The position numbers and the translations under genes were made by a program. A stretch of 64,000 nucleotides of DNA from Rhodospirillales bacterium 24-66-33 (lineage in GTDB: Bacteria; Pseudomonadota; Alphaproteobacteria; Reyranellales; Reyranellaceae). Each line of letters begins with the position of its first letter. Position 1 is the first letter of the stretch. The stretch is from the NCBI GenBank assembly GCA_002281855.1, contig NCHQ01000012.1, forward strand, positions 62,001-126,000, written 5' to 3'. This document shows, piece by piece, positions 45,501 to 53,689 of this stretch. The notes under the pieces were generated by a model, which did not search any database, was not told the origin of the DNA, and saw nothing but the letters and a program-made list of their open reading frames with translations.

Positions 45501-45678
45501 CCAGTTCCTGCGAACTCGCGACATGGACGTCGCGGTCCATGATCGTGAGCTTAAAGAACGGCCCATAGGTGCGGGCGAGCGCCATGAGGCTCTGGACCGG
45601 GCAGCCACCCTGCAGCTCCGTGAGATTGCCGACGATGGGCTTGAGGGGCGGTTGGGGAACCGGCTCGTTCAGCGACAT
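42502..45678 (-). CDS. Self-sufficient cytochrome P450/NADPH-P450 reductase fusion (CYP102 type)
   Basis: A 1058-aa single-chain monooxygenase like P450-BM3 (about 1,050 aa). Residues 1-455 are the P450 with AGHETTSG (268-275, oxygen-binding helix), ETLR (324-327) and the heme loop FGNGARACIG with ligand Cys406. A linker at about 460-490 leads to a flavodoxin domain (LILYGSNTGSSE) and a ferredoxin-reductase part with the FAD motif RQYSISSSP, then the NADPH segments ICAGSGIAPFRGF and VFVCGDGQHM. It would hydroxylate fatty acids or similar lipids in the cytoplasm. No adjacent TetR repressor is seen. The neighbouring gene activates acids, fitting lipid catabolism. Confidence 0.95.
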   Translation of the reverse strand: MSLNEPVPQPPLKPIVGNLTELQGGCPVQSLMALARTYGPFFKLTIMDRDVHVASSQELVNELCDETRFGKRIQGALKEIRAVAGDGLFTAYGHEPNWAKAHRILVPAFGPIAIRGMFDRMLDIADQMFVRWERFGPSAVIEVADNMTRLTLDTIALCAFDYRFNSFYQDDMHPFVSAMVGTLQEASNRARRPKLLSSLMLSKARQFQVDKEMMDKVARDLIAERRRDPRGNEKNDLLNLMLNGVDPVTGEKLSDENIGYQMITFLIAGHETTSGLLSFATYLLLKNPDVLQKARALVDEVLGEETPRVEHLAQLRYIEQILMETLRIWPTASVFSVSPHKDTVLAGKYPLTTKDIVMVLEPMLHRDPKVWGDDVEAFRPERFAPENASQLPPNAWKPFGNGARACIGRPFAMQEAQLVLILMLQRFDFVLDDPSYTLKIHETLTLKPEGLRIRARARRTGTSLRRSAVPSMPQKALTSQPARRPAADAASTPLLILYGSNTGSSEAFANRIADEAPANGFAPTVAAMDDYAANLPREGAIVVVTASYEGQPPDNARQFVSSVEALQEGALTGARFAVFGCGNRQWARTYQAIPKRVDAALARAGASRLAERGETDSGGDFFGAFDEWWAGFLPRLREALGKEAAAAPAASSLQVEFVKDGREGALRLGDLQRGSVVENRELVDMSAPKARSKRHLEFSLPAGMSYRAGDYLAVLATNPQELVDRVLRRFGLARDTLVVLRRDGVASLPIGRTVSCGELLSNYVELAQPATRAQVAALAAATPCPPEQAELEAMAGEAYATSVLKPRCSVLDLLDRFQSCALGFGPYLDMLPPMRARQYSISSSPLWKPDHVTLTVAVVDAPAYSGTGTFRGVASSYLAHLQPGDRISLAVRPSNARFHPPADPRTPLILICAGSGIAPFRGFLQERATQKQAGQEVGPALLFFGTNHADVDYLYRDELERWEAAGVVTVLPAFSLQPRGEVSFVQHRVWEERARIVELFQRGGSVFVCGDGQHMAPGVRETLVRIYREASGVSEADAQKWVEVVEHEHGRYVSDVFA

Positions 45679-45810
45679 GTTGCAGTGCCTTTAGACAAGT
45701 TCGAACTCCCGAGAACCGCCGGGCCGATGACGTGACGGATGTAAAATGGCCTGTCCCCTCGAACCTTGTCGACGTATTCCTGTGATGAACGGCGGAAGCG
45801 GAGTATTTCG

Positions 45811-46332
45811 ATGCGTAGACATTTCCTGGCGGTGCTCATGGCCGCCGGCGCGACGGCCTTGCTGCCATATCAAGGCCGCGCCCAGGGCTGGATGGAGTAC
45901 AAGCCCGAAGGCGGGCGTTTCCGCGTCGACCTGCCGGCGCTGCCGAAGATCGCCATCGTCCAGGTGCCGATCGGCAACGGCAACTCCGTGCCGATGACCG
46001 AAGCGACCTCGATGGTCTCGCGCGTCACCTACATCGCCTCCTATGTCGACTATCCGCCCGCGATCACCAAGGGCGCCGCCGCCGACGTGATCCTGACCAA
46101 GGTTCGCGACGGTGCGGCGGCCGGCGGCTCCTACCGCGACGAGAAGAAGCTGCAGGTCGGCCGCGTCGAGGGCCGCGAATACACGGTCGTCCAGGGCAAC
46201 GGCAACGTCGCCGTCACCCGCACCTACTGGTCGCACGGTCGCCTGTTCACGCTCGTGGTGGACGGCAAGGCCGGCATCGAGACCCAGCCCGCGACCCGTC
46301 AGTTCCTCGACTCCTTCGCGCTGGTCCAATAG
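45811..46332 (+). CDS. Secreted hypothetical protein
   Basis: A 173-aa exported protein with a Sec signal (MRRHFLAVLMAAGATALLP, cleavage near GRAQG) and a mature part of strands and turns, WMEYKPEGGRFRVDLPALP and TRTYWSHGRLFTLVVDGK, like small periplasmic proteins with a PsbP-like fold. I cannot name its family with certainty. ATG 45811 has a GGAG site and is preferred over 45766. It is divergent from the P450 gene (132-base gap). It stands before the TctC receptor and may be co-transcribed. Confidence 0.7.
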   Translation: MRRHFLAVLMAAGATALLPYQGRAQGWMEYKPEGGRFRVDLPALPKIAIVQVPIGNGNSVPMTEATSMVSRVTYIASYVDYPPAITKGAAADVILTKVRDGAAAGGSYRDEKKLQVGRVEGREYTVVQGNGNVAVTRTYWSHGRLFTLVVDGKAGIETQPATRQFLDSFALVQ

Positions 46333-46411
46333 GCGGCGCGCCAACGGGCCTGTCGCCCTTCCCTGCTTCCCGCTATTCTCCCGGTAACAAGAATGGTCCC
46401 GGGAGGGAACG

Positions 46412-47380
46412 ATGGTCGGTCGCCGTGAGGTGACGCTGGGCGGGCTTGCCGCGCTGGCGTCGACGCGTGTGCAGGCTCAATCGACGAACTGGCCCACCAA
46501 GCCGATCCGCCTGATCGTGCCCTATGGGCCCGGCGGCTCGGCCGACCAGGTGGCGCGTCTCTATGCCGAGAAGATGAGCGCATCGCTCGGCCAGCAGATC
46601 ATCGTGGAGGACAAGCCCGGTGCCTCGGGCGGCGTCGGCGCCCAGATGGTCGCGACGGCGCCGGCCGATGGCTACACGCTCCTGCTGTCGCCGACCGCGA
46701 TCATGGCCATCACACCCGCGGCGCGGAAAGTGCCGTACAACCCCAACGACCTCGTCGCCGTCGCGCGTCTTTCGACGCCCATCCTGGTCGTCACCCTCAC
46801 CAAGGCGCTGGGCGCCCGGAGCTGGGTCGAGTTCGTGGCACTCGCCAAGGCGAACCCGGGCAAATACTGGTTCGGCTCCTCCGGCCTCGGCACGATCACC
46901 CATCTCACCGGCGAAGTGCTGACGCGGGCCGCCGGCATCCAGATGCAGCACTCGCCCTACAAGACCATCGTGGATGCCACCGGCGACGTGTTCGACGGCC
47001 GTATCCAGATGGTCTTCGATCCCTCCTTCGTGCCCTACGCCAAGGCCGGCAAGGTGTTCGCCGCCCTGGTCGACCAGCCGGCCCGCCTGCCCGATCTGCC
47101 GGACACGCCGACGGCGACGGAGATCGGCCTCGATCTCAAGGGCTTCCGGGCCCGCAGCTGGTTCGGTCTCTTCGCGCCCAAGGGCACGCCGGAACCGGTC
47201 CTGAAACGGCTGTCCGAGGCCGCGGCGCAGGCGGCCGCGCTACCGGACATGAAGGAGAAATTGCTGCTGGTGGCGCAGAACGTAGAACATCAATCCAACG
47301 TCGACTTCGCGCGGCAGGTGCGTGAAGACCAGATCTATTTCGCGCAGCTGCTGAAAGACCTGGATATCAAGCTGGAATAG
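46412..47380 (+). CDS. Tripartite tricarboxylate transporter substrate-binding protein (Bug/TctC family)
   Basis: A 322-aa periplasmic receptor of the Bug (TctC) family. It has a short Tat-like signal (GRREVTLGGLAAL), then WPTKPIRLIVPYGPGGSADQVAR and ENKPGASGGVGA-like segments that mark the family fold. These proteins feed carboxylates or other small acids to TctAB permeases or act as orphan receptors. No tctA/tctB is present here. The ATG has a GGGAGGG site. It lies 54 bases before the acyl-CoA synthetase gene, so the bound acid may be its substrate. Confidence 0.92.
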   Translation: MVGRREVTLGGLAALASTRVQAQSTNWPTKPIRLIVPYGPGGSADQVARLYAEKMSASLGQQIIVEDKPGASGGVGAQMVATAPADGYTLLLSPTAIMAITPAARKVPYNPNDLVAVARLSTPILVVTLTKALGARSWVEFVALAKANPGKYWFGSSGLGTITHLTGEVLTRAAGIQMQHSPYKTIVDATGDVFDGRIQMVFDPSFVPYAKAGKVFAALVDQPARLPDLPDTPTATEIGLDLKGFRARSWFGLFAPKGTPEPVLKRLSEAAAQAAALPDMKEKLLLVAQNVEHQSNVDFARQVREDQIYFAQLLKDLDIKLE

Positions 47381-47434
47381 GCGAGCCGCCCTGTGAGAGA
47401 GTGCCGCCGCACAGGGAGTCGAACGGAAAAGATC

Positions 47435-49378
47435 ATGGCCAAGCGCAAGACGGGAAAAGGCAGCAGCAAGTCCAAGGCGCCGGCCAAGCGCAAGGTCGCC
47501 GCCAAGGCGAAGAAAACTGTCCGGCCGGCTGCGAAGGCCGCCCCCAAGAAGGCTCCAGCGCCAAAGAAGGTCATCGCCCCCAAGAAGGTTGTCGCATCAA
47601 AGAAGGCCGTCGCACCGAAGAAGGCCCCGGCATCCCGGAAGGTCGCCGCTCCCAAGCCGCTCGGGCGTCCCGGCCTGCGTCGCTCGGTCAAGAGCCGCAC
47701 CTCCGTGACCCGCCTCGCCGCGCCGCGCCCCGTGTCGCACAAGACCGCCCTCGCCGCGCACAACATCTACGAGCGCGACCTCGACAGGACGCCGGCGAAT
47801 TACGCGGCCCTCACCCCGCTGCAGTTCATCGAGCGCACCGCCAGCGTCTATCCCGATCACCTCGCACTGATCCACGGCGAGCGCCGCCAGACCTGGGCCG
47901 AGACCTATGCACGCTGCCGGCGGCTTGCCTCGGCGCTGGTCAAGGTGGGCATCGGCGTCGGCGACACGGTGGCGATCATGGCGCCCAACATTCCCGAGAT
48001 GTACGAGGCGCATTTCGGCGTGCCGATGAGCGGCGGCGTACTGAACTCACTCAACACCCGCCTCGACGCGGCGATGGTTGCCTTCATCATCGACCATAGC
48101 GAGACCAAGGTGCTGCTGGTCGACCGCGAGTACCACCGCGTCGTCACCGAGGCGCTGGCGATCGCCAAGACCCAGCCGCTGGTCGTCGACATCGACGATC
48201 CCGAATGCGAGGACCGTGCGCAGATCGGCGACACGACCTGGGAGGAGTTCATCGCCGACGGCGATCCCGACTTCGCCTGGGCCTATCCGTCGGACGAATG
48301 GAACGCGATCACGCTCAACTACACGTCGGGCACGACCGGCAATCCCAAGGGCGTCGTCTACAGCCATCGCGGCGCCACCCTCTCGTCCTACGGCAACGCC
48401 ACGCAATGGCCGATCGGCCTGCACCCGGTCTATCTCTGGACGCTGCCGATGTTCCACTGCAACGGCTGGTGCTTCCCGTGGACGCTGGCGCTGGTGGCCG
48501 GCACGTCGGTGTGCCTGCGCCGCCCGGCGGCCAAGCCGATCTTCGACGCGCTGGCGGACAACGACGTGAGCCACATGTGCGGCGCGCCGATCATCATGCA
48601 GCTCATCATCGGCGCGACCGACGCCGAACGCCGGCCGCTCGGCCGCAAGGTCGAGTTCATGACGGCCGCCTCTCCGCCGCCCGCCGCCGTGCTCGAGGCG
48701 CTGGAGAAGCAGAACTTCCGGGTGACCCACGTCTACGGACTCACCGAGGTCTACGGCCCGGCCACCATCTGCTCGTGGCACCAGGAATGGGATGCCCTGC
48801 CCGCCCACGATCGCGCGCGGCTGAAGGCGCGCCAAGGCGTGCGCTACGCGGCCCAGGACGGCGTCACGGTGATGGATCCCACGACCATGAAGGAGGTGCC
48901 GCGCGACGGCACGACCATGGGGGAGGTCATGTTCCGCGGCAACATCACGATGAAGGGCTATCTCAAGAACCCGACGGCGACGCGTGACGCCTTCGCCGGC
49001 GGCTGGTTCCATTCCGGCGATCTCGGCGTGATGCACGAGGACGGCTATATCGAGCTGCGCGACCGTTCCAAGGACATCATCATCTCCGGCGGCGAGAACA
49101 TCTCGACCATCGAGGTCGAAGGCGTGATCATCGCCCATCCCGCCGTCGCCAATGCCGCCGTCGTCGCCAAGCCCGACGAGAAATGGGGTGAGACACCCTG
49201 CGCCTTCGTGATGCTGAAGCCAGGTGCCGCGGCCAGCGCGGAAGACATCATCGCCCACTGCCGCGCCAACCTCGCCGGCTTCAAGTGCCCGCGCCATGTA
49301 GTGTTCCGCGACCTGCCCATGACCTCGACCGGCAAGGTGCAGAAGTACGTCCTGCGCGAGTGGGCGAAAGCCGCTTGA
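47435..49378 (+). CDS. Acyl-CoA synthetase with N-terminal Lys/Ala/Pro-rich extension
   Basis: A 647-aa AMP-forming acyl-CoA ligase with an unusual tail. About residues 1-75 are KAPAKKVAAPKK-type repeats without hydrophobic core, like histone H1-like proteins or the tail of PHA-granule phasin PhaF. The enzyme proper starts near residue 95 (NIYERDLDRTPANY) and has the ANL motifs YTSGTTGNPKGV, YGLTEVYGP, GWFHSGDLG and the C-terminal TSTGKVQKY. It activates fatty or aromatic acids to CoA thioesters. ATG 47435 is the start; without the tail the length matches the family (about 550). Confidence 0.92.
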   Translation: MAKRKTGKGSSKSKAPAKRKVAAKAKKTVRPAAKAAPKKAPAPKKVIAPKKVVASKKAVAPKKAPASRKVAAPKPLGRPGLRRSVKSRTSVTRLAAPRPVSHKTALAAHNIYERDLDRTPANYAALTPLQFIERTASVYPDHLALIHGERRQTWAETYARCRRLASALVKVGIGVGDTVAIMAPNIPEMYEAHFGVPMSGGVLNSLNTRLDAAMVAFIIDHSETKVLLVDREYHRVVTEALAIAKTQPLVVDIDDPECEDRAQIGDTTWEEFIADGDPDFAWAYPSDEWNAITLNYTSGTTGNPKGVVYSHRGATLSSYGNATQWPIGLHPVYLWTLPMFHCNGWCFPWTLALVAGTSVCLRRPAAKPIFDALADNDVSHMCGAPIIMQLIIGATDAERRPLGRKVEFMTAASPPPAAVLEALEKQNFRVTHVYGLTEVYGPATICSWHQEWDALPAHDRARLKARQGVRYAAQDGVTVMDPTTMKEVPRDGTTMGEVMFRGNITMKGYLKNPTATRDAFAGGWFHSGDLGVMHEDGYIELRDRSKDIIISGGENISTIEVEGVIIAHPAVANAAVVAKPDEKWGETPCAFVMLKPGAAASAEDIIAHCRANLAGFKCPRHVVFRDLPMTSTGKVQKYVLREWAKAA

Positions 49379-49463
49379 GTTCGCGGCCAAACTGACGCGG
49401 CCCCTGCAGCAATCACGGCAAACCATCGCGCTGCCATAATCGCCGGTCTAGGTTCCGTACCCC

Positions 49464-50828
49464 ATGCCCGGCGAAGCAACGCTCATCGTGACGACCCGCA
49501 GCGGCGTACGCCCCCTGGGCGTGCGCGGCGAACCGTTGCACAACGCCGCTCCCCAGCTTCGCCGCGTCGTGCGCCGGCGCCTGGGCGACGAAGCCGCCGA
49601 CCTGCTGGCCGATCCGCAGCTCCATGAGAACGACCAGGGCATCGACTGGTACGCCGGCTGGTCCGGTCCGGTTCGCGCCGTTGCCGACCTGCCGCCGGCG
49701 GAGCGGGATGCGGTGCTGGCCGCCATCGAGCGCACGCTCGCGGAGATCCGGCGACTGGGCGACCTGCTCGCAGGCCACGGTCCCAAGGAAGAGACCGGCG
49801 TCGTCGGCCTGTCGTTGAAACTCGCGGCGCGCGCGCCCTCGCCCGCCTTCGTCTTCCTGGTGGGCGACCGGCCCGTCATCGTCGCCTGGGGCTACGAGAA
49901 GGAAGCGGCCAACGCGCTGCTGCCGCTCGCCCTGCCGCGGGTGCCCGACGCGCGCATGCCAATCCCGGACCTGCCGGGCCGGCGGCCTGTGCTCGAAGCC
50001 GCGCAGAGGGCGCCGGTGTCCGCCCTGCCCGCCGTCATCCCGGCCGCCGGAGTCCCTTGGTGGCGTACGCTCGCCGCGGCAATACCGCTCCTCCTGCTCC
50101 TGCTGGCAGGCGCGTGGGCCCTGCGCGGCCTGCTGCCGGTCCCGCCCGACGTCGCCCTGGCGACACGCGAAGGTCCGCCCGCACCGCCGGCGCCGGAAGC
50201 ACCGCCCGACCCGTTGCCGGCGCTGAAGGCTGCCTTCTCGACCGAGCAATCGCGCGAGCGCGTGCTGAAAGTCGAACTTGGCCTGGCCGAAGCGGAACTG
50301 AAGCGGCGGATCGCCGACTGCAAGCCGCCCCAGCCACCGAAGCCCCCACAGGTCGCCGTCGCGCCACCGCCGCCGGCTCCAGCGCCCGCACCGCCGAAGG
50401 CCGCGCCGCCGAAGCCGGCGCCCGCGCCACAACCGCGCAATCCTGCCGACAATCGCCTGCGCCTGCCCAATGCACCCACCAACGACTATTCCTTCATGCA
50501 GGGTTGCTGGCGCACAGACCCGTTCCGCCACGAGACGCTTCAGATGCAGCCCGGTGTCTCGTCCTATTGCTTCGATGCGAGCGGCGCCGGCCAGCTCGAA
50601 TGGCGCCGCGGCCGCACCGCCTGCCGCACGCGTGCCCAGGCACGCTTCGAGGGCGCGGTCCTGCGGCTGCGCGATGCCGATTCGACCTGCAACGACGGTT
50701 CGCGCTGGTTCGCCGACCAGCTCGTCTGCCAGCGTGGCGCCGACAACGTGGCGATCTGCAGCGGCCAGTCGCGTAACGCCTACGGCGCGCCGGTGCGCTG
50801 GTCGGTCAACCTGCACAAGCTCAACTGA
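49464..50828 (+). CDS. SrfA-like single-pass membrane protein
   Basis: A 454-aa protein with an N-terminal soluble domain (residues 1 to about 185, including RRRLGDEAADLLADPQLHE and GIDWYAGWSGPV), one membrane helix at about 205-227 (AAIPLLLLLLAGAWAL), a Pro/Ala-rich linker (280-345) and a C-terminal domain with five or six cysteines (MQGCWRTDPF and later Cys). This layout resembles SrfA, first gene of the SrfABC system described in Salmonella and relatives, but no SrfB or SrfC gene lies here. Assignment is from memory and tentative; the topology itself is clear. Confidence 0.6.
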   Translation: MPGEATLIVTTRSGVRPLGVRGEPLHNAAPQLRRVVRRRLGDEAADLLADPQLHENDQGIDWYAGWSGPVRAVADLPPAERDAVLAAIERTLAEIRRLGDLLAGHGPKEETGVVGLSLKLAARAPSPAFVFLVGDRPVIVAWGYEKEAANALLPLALPRVPDARMPIPDLPGRRPVLEAAQRAPVSALPAVIPAAGVPWWRTLAAAIPLLLLLLAGAWALRGLLPVPPDVALATREGPPAPPAPEAPPDPLPALKAAFSTEQSRERVLKVELGLAEAELKRRIADCKPPQPPKPPQVAVAPPPPAPAPAPPKAAPPKPAPAPQPRNPADNRLRLPNAPTNDYSFMQGCWRTDPFRHETLQMQPGVSSYCFDASGAGQLEWRRGRTACRTRAQARFEGAVLRLRDADSTCNDGSRWFADQLVCQRGADNVAICSGQSRNAYGAPVRWSVNLHKLN

Positions 50829-50918
50829 CCCGCCTAATGGGCGGCTGAGCTAAACTCGGTTCCGGCGCCGCGGCAGGTCCCATAGAGTGCCCGCCCCGTT
50901 CCTCATCCGGTATCTCCC

Positions 50919-51644
50919 GTGTCCCTTTCCGCGCGCGTGACGTGGCGCAGTTTCCAGGCCGGCGCTTTGCGCATGATCCTGCCGGGCCTCGCCTCGCTTC
51001 CCTTCGGCATCGGCTTCGGTGTCGCCGCCGCGCAGAAGGGACTCAGCGCCTTCGAGACGACCTTGATGAGTTTCACCGTCATGGCCGGCACCAGCCAGAT
51101 GGTGGCGCTCGACATCTGGGCCCAGCCGCTGCCGCTGATGGCGCTGGCCGTATCGGTGTTCGTCGCCAACCTGCGCTACTTCGTGATGGGCGCGGCCTTG
51201 CAGCCGCACCTGCCCCACCTGCCCTGGTGGCTGCAGCCGCCGGTCTGGTACGTGACGGTCGATCAGAACTGGGCGGTCAACATCGCGGAGTATCGCCGCG
51301 GCCATGGCGATCTCGGCAAGTTCCTGGGCGGCGGCTTCGTCATGGCCTGGATCTGGTCCGGCTCGACCCTGGCCGGTCACCTTGCAGCCGGCGGCATCCT
51401 CTCCGACCCTTCGATGGCGCGGCGACTCGGCCTCGATTTCGTCGGCGTGGCGGTGTTCGTCGTCGTGGCCACCATCCTGTTCCGGGGCAAGCGCGACATC
51501 GCGCCGTGGGCAGTGGCGATCGCGGCGGCGCTCGCCGCCAAATGGATGATCGGCGGCAACTGGTACATCGTAATCGGCGGCCTGGCCGGTGGCCTCTTCG
51601 GCGCGCTGCGAGACCTCAGGAACGGCCATGTCCGCCAGTCCTGA
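50919..51644 (+). CDS. azlC: AzlC family branched-chain amino acid permease
   Basis: A 241-aa membrane protein with about seven hydrophobic segments, starting with SFQAGALRMILPGLASLPFG and carrying the AzlC-typical LRYFVMG patch and QNWAVNIAEYR. AzlC and AzlD together export branched-chain amino acids (YgaZH-type). The GTG start at 50919 is inferred from the preceding untranslated stretch and the family N-terminus. It overlaps azlD by 17 bases, a tight pair. No azlB-like regulator lies next to it. Confidence 0.9.
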   Translation: MSLSARVTWRSFQAGALRMILPGLASLPFGIGFGVAAAQKGLSAFETTLMSFTVMAGTSQMVALDIWAQPLPLMALAVSVFVANLRYFVMGAALQPHLPHLPWWLQPPVWYVTVDQNWAVNIAEYRRGHGDLGKFLGGGFVMAWIWSGSTLAGHLAAGGILSDPSMARRLGLDFVGVAVFVVVATILFRGKRDIAPWAVAIAAALAAKWMIGGNWYIVIGGLAGGLFGALRDLRNGHVRQS

Positions 51645-51936
51645 GAATCTCGTCGCGATCCTGGTGATGGCGCTCGCCGCCATGGCCGCCAAGGGCGGTG
51701 GCTTTGTCGCGATGCGCTGGCTTGGGCGCTATCGCTTCGTCAATGCGCTGCTCGATCACGCACCCGGTGCCGTGCTGGTGTCCGCCGCCGTTGTTCCGCT
51801 GACGCAGGGCGGCAGCGCGTTCGTCGTCGGCGCGGTGGTCGGCGCCGCCCTGACCCGAACGGTCGGAGGCTTCACCGCCGGCCTGTTCGGCGCCGTCGGC
51901 GCCGTGGCGCTGGCCCGCTGGGCGGGTCTCACCTAG
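51628..51936 (+). CDS. azlD: AzlD family small permease subunit
   Basis: A 102-aa protein with three to four membrane segments (NLVAILVMALAAMAA, VNALLDHAPGAVLVSAAVVP, FVVGAVVGAALTRTVGG), of the AzlD type that pairs with AzlC. ATG 51628 overlaps the azlC stop and gives the family length. The stop is 2 bases before the end of a convergent DUF465 gene. Confidence 0.88.
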   Translation: MSASPENLVAILVMALAAMAAKGGGFVAMRWLGRYRFVNALLDHAPGAVLVSAAVVPLTQGGSAFVVGAVVGAALTRTVGGFTAGLFGAVGAVALARWAGLT

Positions 51937-51938
51937 GG

Positions 51939-52115
51939 TTAGTGGGAGGTCGGCTCGCTCAGTCGGACGATCTGGTCCTTGATCATGAGCTTTCGCTTCT
52001 TGAGGCTGCAGAGCGCATCTTCGTCGGGATGCGGTCGCGTCGTCTCTTTATGGATCGCGTGCTCAAGAGTCGCATGCTTGTTCTTGAGAGCTTCGATGTG
52101 GTCCACGGTGCTCAT
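51939..52115 (-). CDS. DUF465 (YdcH) family small protein, copy 1
   Basis: A 58-aa hydrophilic, helical protein starting MSTVDHIEALKNKHATLEH and carrying LKKRKLMIKDQIVRL, the DUF465/YdcH core. The second copy at 52926 shares KKRKLxxKDQI. Members are small coiled-coil-like proteins of unknown function, widespread in Alphaproteobacteria. The ATG at 52115 follows a purine-poor leader but codon use and family fit support it. It is transcribed away from azlCD. Confidence 0.8.
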   Translation of the reverse strand: MSTVDHIEALKNKHATLEHAIHKETTRPHPDEDALCSLKKRKLMIKDQIVRLSEPTSH

Positions 52116-52253
52116 AGTCGGATACCTCCGAGTTTGTTAGCGGGACGATGGAAGTCTGACTCTGACATTGGGTGGAGTCACGTCGAATCAACCCGTAATC
52201 GAACGGTCACGCGTAGAATGTGAATAACCCGTCAGCGGTAGCGAACCATTCGT

Positions 52254-52817
52254 TCAGGCTGCGAGTCCGACCGCCTCCGCGATCTCCACCGGCGCGAAGG
52301 CCGGAAACGCCGCGCGCATCAGCGCCGCCACGGACTTGCGATCGGCCTCGTCCGGCACGACACCCAGGCACACCGCATAGACACCGAGATTGCCGACCGT
52401 CGCCCGAAGTCGTTTCTCGAGCGAGCGCTCGCGATCGGCCGGCGGTGAATGCAGGCTCGCCAGCTTGAGCTGCTCGGCATGCTCGGCAGCCAGTTCCGCA
52501 TCGGCAACCCGGCGACGGACCGCATCGACGGTCTCGGGCAGTGCGCCGGGCCAGACCTTGTCCTTGAGCCGCCGCCGCATCTCGCGCAGCGGCTTCACGA
52601 CGTCGGACTGCCACGCGTCGCTCGCGGTCAGAATGGCGCGCAGCCGCTCGGCCGTCATGGTCGGCCGCCCCGAGGCTCCCAGCCAGCAGCAGAACAGCAG
52701 GATGTTGACGTCGCAGCCACGCCGCTCCTGCAGGTCGAGGCAGGCCTCGGCGACGCCCTCTCCGGCATAGAGTTCGAGAGAGAAGTTCCAGAACGGGTGG
52801 GGGAGAAAATCCGACAC
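52254..52817 (-). CDS. TIGR02444 family protein
   Basis: A 187-aa protein of the TIGR02444 family (DUF2390), a proteobacterial group of unknown function. The N-terminal hallmark is HPFWNFSLELYAGEGV followed by CLDLQERRGCDVNILLFCCWLG. The C-terminus is helical with charged patches. GTG 52817 is the best start, because the homology begins at once and longer ORF extensions have no ribosome site. It is divergent from the second DUF465 gene, with 108 bases between. A role in folding or stress is only guesswork. Confidence 0.83.
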   Translation of the reverse strand: MSDFLPHPFWNFSLELYAGEGVAEACLDLQERRGCDVNILLFCCWLGASGRPTMTAERLRAILTASDAWQSDVVKPLREMRRRLKDKVWPGALPETVDAVRRRVADAELAAEHAEQLKLASLHSPPADRERSLEKRLRATVGNLGVYAVCLGVVPDEADRKSVAALMRAAFPAFAPVEIAEAVGLAA

Positions 52818-52925
52818 GGTTGCCTGTGACTTGCTGGGGGGCTTTTGCGCGCTTCCCTTTGGGCGGGCTCCGGGGTACACGGCCGGGAGCGACGTGGCTA
52901 GCCTGCCTGGACGAGTGCGCCCCGC

Positions 52926-53150
52926 ATGAATGACTTGACGTCGTCGGATCCGCCGGACGCCCAGACCATCAAGGCCAAGCTTGAGGCCCTGAAGACCGAG
53001 CATCGCGACCTCGACGAGGTGATCGATCGCCTGGTCGAGAAGCCGCCGTTCGACCAGCTGCAACTTCAGCGCCTCAAGAAGCGCAAGCTCGGTCTGAAGG
53101 ACCAGATCCTGCGGCTGGAAAGCCAGCTCATTCCCGATATCATCGCCTGA
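52926..53150 (+). CDS. DUF465 (YdcH) family small protein, copy 2
   Basis: A 74-aa helical protein with [43 protein letters not shown] spacing typical of DUF465. Compared with the copy at 51939-52115 it has an extra N-terminal stretch and a longer linker. It precedes purE by 8 bases and is likely in the same transcript; this order (DUF465-purE-purK) is common in Alphaproteobacteria. Function unknown. Confidence 0.83.
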   Translation: MNDLTSSDPPDAQTIKAKLEALKTEHRDLDEVIDRLVEKPPFDQLQLQRLKKRKLGLKDQILRLESQLIPDIIA

Positions 53151-53158
53151 GAAAAGTC

Positions 53159-53689
53159 ATGGCCAAGAAAACCACCAAGCGCCCGGCCGCCAAGCCGGTG
53201 GTCGGCGTCATCATGGGCAGTCAGTCGGACTGGTCGACCATGCGGCATGCCGCCGAAACACTGGAGGCGTTGGGCGTCCCGTTCGAGGCACGCATCGTTT
53301 CCGCGCATCGGACTCCGAAACGCATGATGGACTATGCCTCGGGCGCCAAGGGACGGGGCCTGAAGGTCATCATCGCCGGCGCCGGCGGCGCCGCCCACCT
53401 GCCGGGCATGACCGCCGCCATGACACCACTGCCCGTCCTGGGCGTTCCGGTCGAAAGCGCCGCGCTGAAGGGACAGGATAGTCTTCTTTCCATCGTCCAG
53501 ATGCCGGCCGGCATTCCCGTCGGCACCCTGGCGATCGGACGCGCCGGATCGATCAACGCGGCCCTTCTTGCAGCCTCCATCGTTGGTCTTAGCGATGCCA
53601 AGATAATGGCGGCGCTGGAAGCCTGGCGGACCCGCCAGTCGCTGGCTGTCGCCAAGATCCCGACCGACGACGCTCCGGCCCATCGCTGA
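53159..53689 (+). CDS. purE: N5-carboxyaminoimidazole ribonucleotide mutase
   Basis: A 176-aa class I PurE that moves the carboxylate of N5-CAIR to form CAIR in purine synthesis. [13 protein letters not shown], the His in [10 protein letters not shown], and [10 protein letters not shown] are the active-site pieces. A Lys-rich lead of about 12 residues precedes the domain. purK follows with a one-base stop/start overlap (TGATG). The two act in sequence and are translated together. Confidence 0.95.
   Translation: MAKKTTKRPAAKPVVGVIMGSQSDWSTMRHAAETLEALGVPFEARIVSAHRTPKRMMDYASGAKGRGLKVIIAGAGGAAHLPGMTAAMTPLPVLGVPVESAALKGQDSLLSIVQMPAGIPVGTLAIGRAGSINAALLAASIVGLSDAKIMAALEAWRTRQSLAVAKIPTDDAPAHR

Noticed and set aside
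51939..53150. Toxin-antitoxin pair made of the small DUF465 proteins
   Set aside because: DUF465 proteins are widespread small helical proteins without toxin features, and the purE-linked copy is in a housekeeping context.
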